Positions 51,883 to 59,908 of a stretch of 64,000 bases of DNA are shown in pieces. The notes beneath the pieces were generated by a model. The model worked only from the letters and a program-made list of their open reading frames with translations, was not told the DNA's origin and ran no database searches. The stretch covers positions 248,001-312,000 of the forward strand of contig NZ_LXEI01000001.1 of NCBI RefSeq assembly GCF_001642835.1. The letters are read 5' to 3'. The stretch's first letter is position 1. Each line of letters starts with the position of its first letter. The DNA is from Pseudotamlana agarivorans. GTDB lineage: Bacteria > Bacteroidota > Bacteroidia > Flavobacteriales > Flavobacteriaceae. The position numbers were made by a program, and so were the translations under genes.

Positions 51883-52524
51883 ATGAATGAAGACGTTAAA
51901 AAATATCTAGATCGCCAAAAAACCTGGCAAAAGGCGCTAATAAAACTTAGAGACCTCATATTAGATTGTGAGCTTGATGAAACTTTCAAATGGAAGCACC
52001 CGTGCTATACGTATAACAAGAATAATGTGGTGCTTATTCATGAGTTTAAAGACTATTGTGGCCTCTCATTTTTTAAAGGCGTGCTTTTAGAAGATCCTGA
52101 AAAACTTCTCATTCAGCAAACCGAAAACATGCAAACGGCTAGACAAATGCGGTTTACGAGTTTAGAAGACATAACAGCACTTGAACCGGTTATAAAACAA
52201 TATGTAAAGGAAGCCATTGCCAAATCGGGACAAAAAATTGAAATGAAAAAAACTTCCGATTATACGGTACCTGCCGAATTGGAAGCCATTTTTAAAGACC
52301 ATGCCGATTTTAAAAAGGCATTTTATAAATTAACTCCAGGGCGTCAACGGGGTTATCTTTTACATTTCGACAAACCAAAACAGTCTAAAACCAAAACAAC
52401 GCGTATTGAAAAAAACATGGCTCGTATCCTCGATGGCTACGGACTAACCGATTGCACTTGTGGGTTATCCAAACGCAAACCTACCTGTGATGGGTCGCAT
52501 AAACAGTTGAAAAACTCTAAATAG
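51883..52524 (+). CDS. YdeI/DUF1801 protein with C-terminal CDGSH motif
   Basis: 213 residues. The first 115 are a DUF1801-type domain (FKWKHPCYTYNKNNVVLIHEF, YCGLSFFKG) and a YdeI/OmpD-associated segment follows (VPAELEAIFKDHADFKKAFYKLTPGRQRGYL). The C-terminus ends with CTCGLSKRKPTCDGSH, a perfect CDGSH iron-sulfur motif (C-x-C-x2-S-x3-P-x-C-D-G-S-H), which in mitoNEET-like proteins binds a labile 2Fe-2S cluster with three Cys and one His. I recall similar flavobacterial proteins with this tail; function unknown. A terminator follows. Confidence 0.85.
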   Translation: MNEDVKKYLDRQKTWQKALIKLRDLILDCELDETFKWKHPCYTYNKNNVVLIHEFKDYCGLSFFKGVLLEDPEKLLIQQTENMQTARQMRFTSLEDITALEPVIKQYVKEAIAKSGQKIEMKKTSDYTVPAELEAIFKDHADFKKAFYKLTPGRQRGYLLHFDKPKQSKTKTTRIEKNMARILDGYGLTDCTCGLSKRKPTCDGSHKQLKNSK

Positions 52525-52583
52525 TCATTACAAAAAAAATCAGCAACCTTCTTTGAAAAAACTCGGACGGTAAAACATTAATT

Positions 52584-52622
52584 AAAAAAAACGGCTAGAA
52601 CCTATGCTCTAGCCGTTTTTTA
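52584..52622. terminator. Bidirectional terminator before the TonB receptor
   Basis: ACGGCTAGA (52591-52599) pairs with TCTAGCCGT (52608-52616); an A run on the left and a T run on the right make it work for both convergent genes. Confidence 0.92.
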
Positions 52623-52649
52623 AATTAAAATATAGAACTTACTTTATAA

Positions 52650-55466
52650 TTATGGATTATAAGTTAGTGACAAGAAATAGGTTTGTCCTATGTTCCCTGC
52701 TCCGATAACTTGAATATATTCCTCTCCAAATAAATTATTTGCAGAAGCTTTTACCATAGATTTAATCGCAGGTATGCGGTAGCTAATTTGAGCATCAAAA
52801 ACCACGCGTTCTGGAATCGTTCCGAAAGCAAACGGCGATACCCATTCGTACTCAGAATTCCATCTTAGATTCGTGTTAAATCCAAAATTGCTAAATAACT
52901 TTTCAGATCCAAAAGTTAATTTTGCAGCATGTTCTGGAGTATTAAATTCTGGAACGAAATCTGGATCAATCGTTTGGTCATAATCTAAAAGTTTTGTGTA
53001 ATTGTAGGAACCGCTAACAAAGAATGTTTTAAAATCTCTTTCAACACCAAAACCTAAACCAATAGTTTCAATTGGTACTTCAGCATTAGTATACACTTGG
53101 TGCACTAAAAATTGTTGAGATAAAATGGCAGCTCCAATTCCACCATACTCAGGCGCTATAGAGGCATCCATAAAGTAAGGAGTAACAACCTTTTTTGTGT
53201 AAATAAAATCGGTGTATTTATTATAATAACCATTTAAATCGAAAGTAAATCTACCAATTCCAGCTCTATATCCAAGTTCGAAAGATTCTACTTTTTCTGC
53301 TTTTACAGCTTCTACCTTTTTAATTTCTAATAAATCAATAGCCGCTTGTGGATTAGATGAACTAAAGCTATTCGCAAATTTTTGCACAGATCCTACAGAG
53401 AAAGAACTATCATAAATATGATTACCTGTAATATCTACAGTTTGTAGGTCTGGCCCTAAAATAGGGTTACTAAAATTAATAACTTGCGAGTAGTTTTCTA
53501 AATTGTCTTTTGCTGAACCTACTAAAGCAATAAATCCATAATTGGCTCCATTATATAAATCACTAGACGTAGGGTTTCTAAAACCAGTTTGGAAAGAAGC
53601 TCTAAGGTTACGAGTTTTTCTTTTACCTAAAGCGTAGTTAACAGATAATCTTGGTGAAAAACTCCCCTCTAAATCTGTTAATTTATCATACCTAACCGAT
53701 CCCGTTAATTTTAAACGATCATCTAACAATTTCTTTTGTAGTTGTCCATAAACACCATATACGTCGTAATCAATTTTTCCGTTAGCATCGTTAAACACAG
53801 TTCCTTTAGAGTTTAAGCCATACTTTTTAAAAGTTCCTCCTAATTGAAATTCTGCAAATTTTATAATATCCTGGAAATTGTAGTTAATATCACTTTGCAA
53901 TGTGTATGAATTATCTTGAAATCTCGAACCATTGGTTAAATCATTACTTGTAGTAACGGTATTAAAAGCATTGTTAAAAGCAGCGGTACCTGGGTCGAAA
54001 CGTGGCTGACCGCCAATAGAATTAGGTAAATTACCATTGTAACCTTCTACAGTACTATAATCGGCAAACTCACGAGCCATTGTCAACAACGTGTTATTGT
54101 CAAAAGTTGGATTATCATTTCTAAACGTCGCTAAAGCATTATCGTAGTCTGTAAACCATTCATTATTATTTTTAGCACTTTTGCTCACGTTAATTGCGGT
54201 TCTTACCATATCGTAAGAATCTCCAGCATCATCAACCGTATAATAAGCTCTAAAAGTTAAATTACTTGATGTATAAGACAATCCTGTTTGTAATACTAAG
54301 AAGTTTTTAAGGGTTGCACGGGTGTTAGTACCACTAAAGTTTGTAGTACCATAAGAGATTTTTTGTTGTATTTTGATTTCAGAATCTAGGGTAGGTTTGA
54401 TATGAAAAGACAAGTCTCCATTGAAGTTCTCAATCTTACCGTCATTTAAATCGGCGTCATTATACCCTGTTCTACTAACAGGTCCACCGGCAGCAGCACT
54501 ATTACCTGTTATTTCATCACCGTATATATTTACAGCATCGAAATATTGAACTGGAGGCAAGCCTATGTCAACTATATTCTTACTATTCTGGTCATTGGCA
54601 ATCCAATCAGAACCTTCAATGTAGCTAATATTCAATTTTAAGGCTACTTTATCGGTCATTTTATATGCCCATCGCAGTCCAAAATCATTAAAATCATTAA
54701 CTCCAGCTGCCTCTTGGCTAGTGTATCCATGCGTATAGTATACAGATATTCCTGGTTTTTCAAACGGACTTTTACTATTGATAAACATAATACCGTTGAA
54801 GGCATTTGCTCCATATAAGGCCGATGATGCTCCTGGTAAAATTTCGATATTATCCACATCCAATTGATTTACCCCTAAGGAGTTTCCTATAGAAGCATTA
54901 AATACAGGAATTGTAAATTCTGCACCGTCTGCAATTTGTAAAAATCGTGTGTTAGTACCTTGGGCAAATCCACGTGTGTTAATGGTTTTACTTACTAAGT
55001 TATTACTATTAAGTTGTACTTCCTTAACATTTACAAGTTCATCATAAAAGTTAGGGCTTGTTCCATTGATAATAGATTTTTCAGAAAAAGTTTCGATCGT
55101 TACCGGAGTTTCAATCTTTTTTTCTGTAGATCTAGAAGCCGCTACTACGACTTGAGTTAAATCGGTAATTTTCTCCTTATTCATTTGCACAAGCAAATTG
55201 ATTCCGTTTGCTGGTTCGAATAAGGTTTTCGTTAATGTAATATATTCAATATAACTAAAAGTTACATCAACAGGGTAGCTGCCTTGATATGGAATATTAA
55301 ATTCCCCAGTAAAATCTGATGAAGCTTCTATGCTGTTGTTAATTTTAATTTCTACACCAATTAATGGTGTACCGTCATCCCCTATAATTTTTCCTTTGAT
55401 GTAATTTTGAGAGAAGGTTGAGAGACTAACTAGTAGTAGTAATATAGTTGTTAATTTGATTTTCAT
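52650..55466 (-). CDS. TonB-dependent receptor, SusC-like N-domain
   Basis: 938 residues. Signal peptide (cleavage after LSTFSQ), carboxypeptidase-like regulatory domain (about 22-105, KGKIIGDDGTPLIGVEIKI), plug domain with NTRGFAQGTNTRFLQIADGAEF and LPGASSALYGANAFNGIMFINSKSP, and a large barrel. It imports a ligand across the outer membrane with TonB/ExbBD energy; the ligand is unknown. It starts 16 bp after the DUF547 gene and is probably co-transcribed with it. No SusD-like gene is beside it. Confidence 0.93.
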   Translation of the reverse strand: MKIKLTTILLLLVSLSTFSQNYIKGKIIGDDGTPLIGVEIKINNSIEASSDFTGEFNIPYQGSYPVDVTFSYIEYITLTKTLFEPANGINLLVQMNKEKITDLTQVVVAASRSTEKKIETPVTIETFSEKSIINGTSPNFYDELVNVKEVQLNSNNLVSKTINTRGFAQGTNTRFLQIADGAEFTIPVFNASIGNSLGVNQLDVDNIEILPGASSALYGANAFNGIMFINSKSPFEKPGISVYYTHGYTSQEAAGVNDFNDFGLRWAYKMTDKVALKLNISYIEGSDWIANDQNSKNIVDIGLPPVQYFDAVNIYGDEITGNSAAAGGPVSRTGYNDADLNDGKIENFNGDLSFHIKPTLDSEIKIQQKISYGTTNFSGTNTRATLKNFLVLQTGLSYTSSNLTFRAYYTVDDAGDSYDMVRTAINVSKSAKNNNEWFTDYDNALATFRNDNPTFDNNTLLTMAREFADYSTVEGYNGNLPNSIGGQPRFDPGTAAFNNAFNTVTTSNDLTNGSRFQDNSYTLQSDINYNFQDIIKFAEFQLGGTFKKYGLNSKGTVFNDANGKIDYDVYGVYGQLQKKLLDDRLKLTGSVRYDKLTDLEGSFSPRLSVNYALGKRKTRNLRASFQTGFRNPTSSDLYNGANYGFIALVGSAKDNLENYSQVINFSNPILGPDLQTVDITGNHIYDSSFSVGSVQKFANSFSSSNPQAAIDLLEIKKVEAVKAEKVESFELGYRAGIGRFTFDLNGYYNKYTDFIYTKKVVTPYFMDASIAPEYGGIGAAILSQQFLVHQVYTNAEVPIETIGLGFGVERDFKTFFVSGSYNYTKLLDYDQTIDPDFVPEFNTPEHAAKLTFGSEKLFSNFGFNTNLRWNSEYEWVSPFAFGTIPERVVFDAQISYRIPAIKSMVKASANNLFGEEYIQVIGAGNIGQTYFLSLTYNP

Positions 55467-55482
55467 GATAATTGCTTGTTGA

Positions 55483-56199
55483 TTAATAGGTTTCTTTGTT
55501 TAAGGTCCAATCAAAGCTAGAATAGGTTAATTTGGTTTGTTCTGTAATTTGTTTGTTTTCTAAATAGTTGTTAATAAAGATTATAAGGTTTTTAAATTCT
55601 GAAGCATGCCATTTGAAAATTGGAGAAATGATAGCCTCGTTAGTAGTGTTTGAGAAATAGTTTTTACTAGTATCGTTCACAAAAGCTTTAACAGCAGTTT
55701 CTAATTGCAATTCTAAATTTTCGGCTGTATATGGCTCTCTGTTTAGTGAAGGAGCAGACACACAAGTATTATTTAACGTAAAATAAATTCTAGGATCCTC
55801 TAAGCCTTTCATGATGGTGTTTTCAATATAATCTAGTGATACCTTTTTACCTTCAACACTAATAAAATCGACTTGGAAAGGCTTGTCAATATATTTAATA
55901 GACTTCAATGGGTAGTAGCTAGACACTAACTTTAGCACATTGATGTTGTATACGTTAATCCAATAGGCTTTTACTTCATTACTCGACCAAGTACTGGTTG
56001 GTGAAATTTTGGAAAGCCCCATTACAATGTCATCAAGTGATTCCTTATTTCTAACTAACTTGTCATAGTTTACAAAACCTTCTTCCGACACGTGTTTTTT
56101 CAGAAAGGTCTTTAAATCTGAATTATCTATCGTCTGGGAATACCCCCAACACGTACAGATAAGAAATAAGATACTGGTTAATTTAATTTTAAAGTTCAT
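55483..56199 (-). CDS. DUF547 family exported protein
   Basis: 238 residues from ATG 56199, chosen because MNFKIKLTSILFLICTCWGYSQ is a clean signal peptide; the upstream ATG at 56286 would put 29 untypical residues before it. The DUF547 block is visible (EVKAYWINVYNINVLKLVSSYYP, FTLNNTCVSAPSL, LINRE-like LNREPYTA, FKWHASEF). In other bacteria the domain occurs in periplasmic proteins of unknown role. It precedes the TonB receptor by 16 bp, so it may work in the same uptake process. Confidence 0.88.
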   Translation of the reverse strand: MNFKIKLTSILFLICTCWGYSQTIDNSDLKTFLKKHVSEEGFVNYDKLVRNKESLDDIVMGLSKISPTSTWSSNEVKAYWINVYNINVLKLVSSYYPLKSIKYIDKPFQVDFISVEGKKVSLDYIENTIMKGLEDPRIYFTLNNTCVSAPSLNREPYTAENLELQLETAVKAFVNDTSKNYFSNTTNEAIISPIFKWHASEFKNLIIFINNYLENKQITEQTKLTYSSFDWTLNKETY

Positions 56200-56304
56200 A
56201 ATTTTTGATTTGGTTTTTGCTATATAATTTCTAATTTTAAGATTTATTAAACACGTATTATCGCAGTGTGCTATAGGATTTTTCACTACAAAAAATACTG
56301 GGCG

Positions 56305-56335
56305 AAAATATCTATTCTATGCACGCATAACAATT
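56305..56335 (-). promoter_or_regulatory. Probable promoter of the DUF547-TonB unit
   Basis: On the minus strand TTG (56335-56333) and TATTTTCG (56312-56305) are 20 bp apart; only the seventh base of the -7 element differs from TAnnTTTG. It gives a leader of about 100 bases to ATG 56199 and puts the upstream ATG 56286 very near the transcription start. Confidence 0.5.
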
Positions 56336-56775
56336 AGAAAGTCATTTCTACGAAATATTTATTTTAACACTATTTAAATTATCAAGTAGAAAAAATGAAG
56401 TACAGATAAATAGGAGTAATTCACAAAAACCCTACTTTCTTTAGTCTTTCATAAAACCTAGCAAACCCTTAACATGCATAAGGTTGCTGTAATTTCATAC
56501 ATTTAAAATATAAAAAAGATAGCTTAAGCGCATTATCCACTGTTATACTTAAACGTTATTATTTTTAAAGGAGATTTTTGAAGTAATAATGACGTACGCA
56601 AAACTTATTTTACTAGCTAAATCATATCTAATTGTGACATTATATGGATGTAACTCTTTGAAAGGATTAACTCTATTGGTACCTCATTCGTGGGGATATT
56701 ATTTAAACATTAACCAGCATGCGAAGAGTGCCTAAAACCATAAAAAATAAAGAATAAGACAATCCCATTTATTAA
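56336..56775. other. Gene-free spacer between DUF547 promoter and nrdD terminator
   Basis: About 440 bp with no convincing gene. One 48-codon plus-strand frame (56589-56735, MTYAKLIL...) has a purine-rich AAAGGAGA upstream, but this phylum does not rely on Shine-Dalgarno sequences and the product resembles nothing I know. I see no RNA structure. Confidence 0.5.
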
Positions 56776-56799
56776 CTAAAAAATCCCCCGAAGGGGATT
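56776..56799 (-). terminator. Terminator after nrdD
   Basis: AATCCCC (56782-56788), loop CGAA, GGGGATT (56793-56799); on the minus strand the stem runs into TTTTTT. Confidence 0.88.
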
Positions 56800-56866
56800 C
56801 AAATACATTTTAGGATCATTTATAAATACTACGCTTCCGCGGAAAGCACTTAGATATTCTGTTTTT

Positions 56867-58663
56867 TTAAACCATTTCTGCTTTCTTTTCCTTGCGTTCA
56901 TAGTATCTTAAACCATGCTCTAATTGTCTTGGGGAACTAAAATTTGAAACTCTTTTTAAGTAACCTATAACACGAGTACCATAATCTATGTTTTGTGAGG
57001 CACATTTAGGGCATTTCTGAAGGGTTTGCTTATCGATATGTTGGCAATCATTACAAATGGTAATTTTTATATTGAAACAAAAATAATTACACCCTGCAGC
57101 AGCGGTGGTTTCTAAAAGTTTTAAAAATCCAGCTTTATTAGGTGTTTCTTCTAAATTTAAATGTAATGCCGATCCGCCATCCAAATATTGAATAATCTCT
57201 TCACCGTGTAAAATAATTTTGTCTAGGTGATTTATTTGCTGGCTTTCCACAGGATAAAAATAAGAGTTATAACAGGCTCTAGGCACAAACAAGCCGTCTT
57301 CTGCATCCCATTTAGCATTCTTAACCCCTAAATTTTCTGCTGGAACAAACTCGGTATTAAACATGTAACCATATTTCTCTTTCGCTTCTTTATTGGCGTC
57401 AAAAATGGTTTTCAATTGTTTTTTTACGAAGTCTTTATATGTTGTACTGTTTTCGGCTTTTATACCTATAAATTCGGCCGCTTCTACCATGCCATTAATT
57501 CCTATGGTTAAAAACTGTTTATCCAATGATATATAACCAGCATCATATACAGGAAGCATTCCTGCTTGCAAATAATCTTCTACAATACTTCTATAAGCCA
57601 CCTGATATTTTTGAATTTTGACAACCTCTTCCTTAAGATCTCTTCTTTGTTGAATAAGGCGATTCATATTTAGAGTGATCACATTTATAGACCCCGTTGA
57701 AACTCCTCCAGCACCAAGTGAATAACTAAAGGTGTTATCGCTAATCTCATTTCTTAACCTACAGCAAGAAGCTAAACTATCGGCGCGCTCCGACTGATAC
57801 ACAAAAAAAGAGTTGCCTTCACTTAACTCGGTGGCACACATGTTTGCAAAATCACGATCTACGGGTTTACCTTCAGCTACAAGCATGGCCGCGGTAACCA
57901 CAGGAAAGGTAATTACAGCCTTTTCACGTTCCTTATTAAACCATGACATAAAGTAGCTTTGTAGTTTTTTTAAATCATTCCATCTCGCTGGTGTTAAATC
58001 TGGAAAAACAAAATCACTAAACATACTATTAAAATAAAGCTCATCGTAGATAGAAATATTCCAAAAAACCGATTGATACCCACGAGCAGCTGCAGGTTGG
58101 TTGATAGCATAAACCACATGTTGCATATGATTTTCTATCGTTTTTGTATTGGTTTCTAAATAATTGGCCCCATAATCCTTTTTAGCAAAATAATCAAAAT
58201 ACAATAAAAATTCTACCGTTGCTAAAGCTCCAGCAAACTGAGAACTTACCGCAAACACCAAATTAACAAACTCGCCGCAGAAGCTTTCTAAATGCATAGG
58301 CGCTTTACTTTCACCGCCCAATTTAGTCATGCCATCTAACAAAAATGGATACATACTTATGGAGGCACAATACGGCTTTAATGAGGTTTCATCATGAACA
58401 TAAATCTCATGATTTTCAATTTGTCGTACGTATTCATTGGCTAAGTCTTCATCAAAAAGCGTGGCAATTTTATTTTTAACCAATTGTCTATTTACCTGAA
58501 TATTCACATCTTTATTGAGCTCAAACTCCATAGTCGCTATGTTTTTGGAAGCCACATTGGCATTGGCATCCATAGTAGATCCATCGGCAGCATTATTGGC
58601 ATTGATGTAATTGGAAATGAATTGAATTTTTTGTTCAATTTGTCTTGGGGTTAATCTGATCAT
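56867..58663 (-). CDS. nrdD: Anaerobic (class III) ribonucleoside-triphosphate reductase
   Basis: 598 residues with the NrdD core (NEYVRQIENHEIYVHD, CASISMYPFL, SLGAGGVSTGSINVITLNM), the C-terminal zinc site C537, C540, C551 and C554, and the glycyl radical at G567 in RVIGYLKRVS. There is no N-terminal ATP-cone, unlike E. coli NrdD, so it is a shorter form. It makes deoxyribonucleotides without oxygen; its radical is installed by NrdG, whose gene overlaps it by 4 bp (ATGA). A cobalamin riboswitch lies upstream of the pair. Confidence 0.95.
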   Translation of the reverse strand: MIRLTPRQIEQKIQFISNYINANNAADGSTMDANANVASKNIATMEFELNKDVNIQVNRQLVKNKIATLFDEDLANEYVRQIENHEIYVHDETSLKPYCASISMYPFLLDGMTKLGGESKAPMHLESFCGEFVNLVFAVSSQFAGALATVEFLLYFDYFAKKDYGANYLETNTKTIENHMQHVVYAINQPAAARGYQSVFWNISIYDELYFNSMFSDFVFPDLTPARWNDLKKLQSYFMSWFNKEREKAVITFPVVTAAMLVAEGKPVDRDFANMCATELSEGNSFFVYQSERADSLASCCRLRNEISDNTFSYSLGAGGVSTGSINVITLNMNRLIQQRRDLKEEVVKIQKYQVAYRSIVEDYLQAGMLPVYDAGYISLDKQFLTIGINGMVEAAEFIGIKAENSTTYKDFVKKQLKTIFDANKEAKEKYGYMFNTEFVPAENLGVKNAKWDAEDGLFVPRACYNSYFYPVESQQINHLDKIILHGEEIIQYLDGGSALHLNLEETPNKAGFLKLLETTAAAGCNYFCFNIKITICNDCQHIDKQTLQKCPKCASQNIDYGTRVIGYLKRVSNFSSPRQLEHGLRYYERKEKKAEMV

Positions 58664-59103
58664 AGGTTTTGGGGATTTATAAATAAATGATTTAATACCT
58701 TATTGGATTGTACTTCAATAAACTTCTGATTGGTTTTTTTACTATCAAGCCCTCCCAATTCCGGAATCCACTTACCTGTTTTTAACCAAGTTAACTCATC
58801 TAAAATGTGTTTTGGAACGGTGGTTTCCCCAGTATACAAGCAGGTTTTATAACCTTGCTTTTGGGCGATATTTAAATATTTCGAAAGCTTTTGGGCATGC
58901 CACTCCCCGCCCATAAACAACACGCAAGACGCAAGGCCTTTGTATCTGTTTAAGATATCCAAATAGATATTTTGTGTTAGCTTTTCTCCATTCTTTTCCT
59001 TCCAAAGGAAAGGTGAGTGACAGCCTTGACACTTTAATTGACAACCGCAAATACTAAAACAAATACTTATTTGTCCTGGTACTTCTTGCAACGCTATTTG
59101 CAT
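58660..59103 (-). CDS. nrdG: NrdG, radical-SAM activase of NrdD
   Basis: 147 residues from ATG 59103 (an in-frame ATG at 59118 adds five residues, MYYYN). The radical SAM cluster ligands are C21, C25 and C28 in CGCQLKCQGCHS (CxxxCxxC), and VLFMGGEW is the GGE-like S-adenosylmethionine site. It abstracts a hydrogen from the NrdD glycine to create the radical. It overlaps nrdD by 4 bp and is the first gene after the riboswitch. Confidence 0.93.
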   Translation of the reverse strand: MQIALQEVPGQISICFSICGCQLKCQGCHSPFLWKEKNGEKLTQNIYLDILNRYKGLASCVLFMGGEWHAQKLSKYLNIAQKQGYKTCLYTGETTVPKHILDELTWLKTGKWIPELGGLDSKKTNQKFIEVQSNKVLNHLFINPQNL

Positions 59104-59133
59104 ATTATAATAATACATATAACAGGGTAATAC

Positions 59134-59152
59134 CGATAAAACGAGTTTATCG
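59134..59152 (-). promoter_or_regulatory. Hairpin just before nrdG
   Basis: CGATAAA (59134-59140) and TTTATCG (59146-59152) form a perfect 7-bp hairpin about 30 bp upstream of the nrdG ATG. It may be part of the expression platform of the riboswitch or a translation block; its role is not clear. Confidence 0.35.
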
Positions 59153-59158
59153 AAACAT

Positions 59159-59208
59159 TAAAAAAACGATTAAATTGCAATAGGTATCCTTTATGAGGAT
59201 GGTTTAAT
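59159..59208 (-). terminator. Candidate riboswitch-controlled terminator
   Basis: On the minus strand ATTAAA (59208-59203), an inner ATCC/GGAT hairpin, and TTTAAT (59174-59169) are followed by TTTTTTT (59166-59160). The stem is AU-rich and weak, but its position between the riboswitch aptamer and nrdG fits an expression platform. Confidence 0.4.
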
Positions 59209-59244
59209 GCCAGTAACTTTTTTCCCGAAAGTTGAGCATATTAT

Positions 59245-59424
59245 GAAAGCGGCAGGTCTTCTGACTTACTCTGGTAGTTACGTCTTCCCATTTGAATTTT
59301 CAAATAGTGACTAAAGAATGTAACACCATTTTTTAAGAGTTTACAGCTGCGGGAACAGTTATGGATTTTCACCATATTCCCTTTTAATCCAAAACAGTGT
59401 ACAGACTGTTTTTAGAACCAAATT
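59245..59424 (-). promoter_or_regulatory. Cobalamin riboswitch upstream of nrdG-nrdD
   Basis: Read on the minus strand the segment contains GGGAATATGGTGAAAATCC, then AACTGTTCCCGCAGCTGTAA, and later AGTCAGAAGACCTGCCGC. These are the conserved core (GGTGAAAATCC, CCGC, CTGTAA) and the 3' B12 box region (AGTCAGAAGACCTGCC) of the adenosylcobalamin riboswitch in the right order and spacing. The 5' end is placed near AATTTGG. It would let cells turn off the B12-independent nrdGD when B12 is plentiful. An aptamer-only search (RF00174 model) has not been run. Confidence 0.88.
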
Positions 59425-59499
59425 CATAGTTTAAAAGTAGTAAAAAAGGACGCTGATTAGATTAATTCAAAAATTGATTTTTCAACAAGATATTAACCG

Positions 59500-59877
59500 C
59501 TATAGCGCTTGAAATAAAACTAAAGTAAGTCCTATAACCACAACGGGCAAAAACCACAACACCCAAATATTATAATCTAGCTTTTTGTTTTTAAGCATTT
59601 TAACATTGCGTATTTTTCGTTTTCTACCGCCGTACTGCATCCAATTTTTAAAATAAATGAAGATAACAACCAACACGAATAATATCCATGCTTTTGATGA
59701 CGACATAGTTTGCACATTCATTTGCCTAAAAAATCCCGCAAAGAAAACGCCTAGAAGCAGTAACAAACTACATTGCAAAAATGACACGTAAAAGGTAGCA
59801 ATCTCGTTGGCTTTCTTACTTTTTTTAGCTTTGTAGTATTGAAAAAAATGAAAGAATAATTTATCGAATGTGGTCAT
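59500..59877 (-). CDS. Small hypothetical membrane protein
   Basis: 125 residues with three hydrophobic segments (about 28-48, 62-76 and 106-124) separated by basic stretches (RKRKIRNVKMLKNKK). I do not recognise the family. It lies 32 bp after the DUF5689 gene and before the riboswitch on the same strand; it may be co-transcribed with the genes upstream. The C-terminal end FQAL is hydrophobic. Confidence that it is real comes from its length and membrane pattern, not from homology. Confidence 0.6.
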   Translation of the reverse strand: MTTFDKLFFHFFQYYKAKKSKKANEIATFYVSFLQCSLLLLLGVFFAGFFRQMNVQTMSSSKAWILFVLVVIFIYFKNWMQYGGRKRKIRNVKMLKNKKLDYNIWVLWFLPVVVIGLTLVLFQAL

Positions 59878-59908
59878 GTATATTTTTAAAAGTCCTCAAA
59901 GTTAAAAA

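Noticed and set aside
56200-56286. Longer start for the DUF547 protein
   Set aside because: It would place 29 untypical residues before a clean signal peptide and would begin next to the predicted transcription start.
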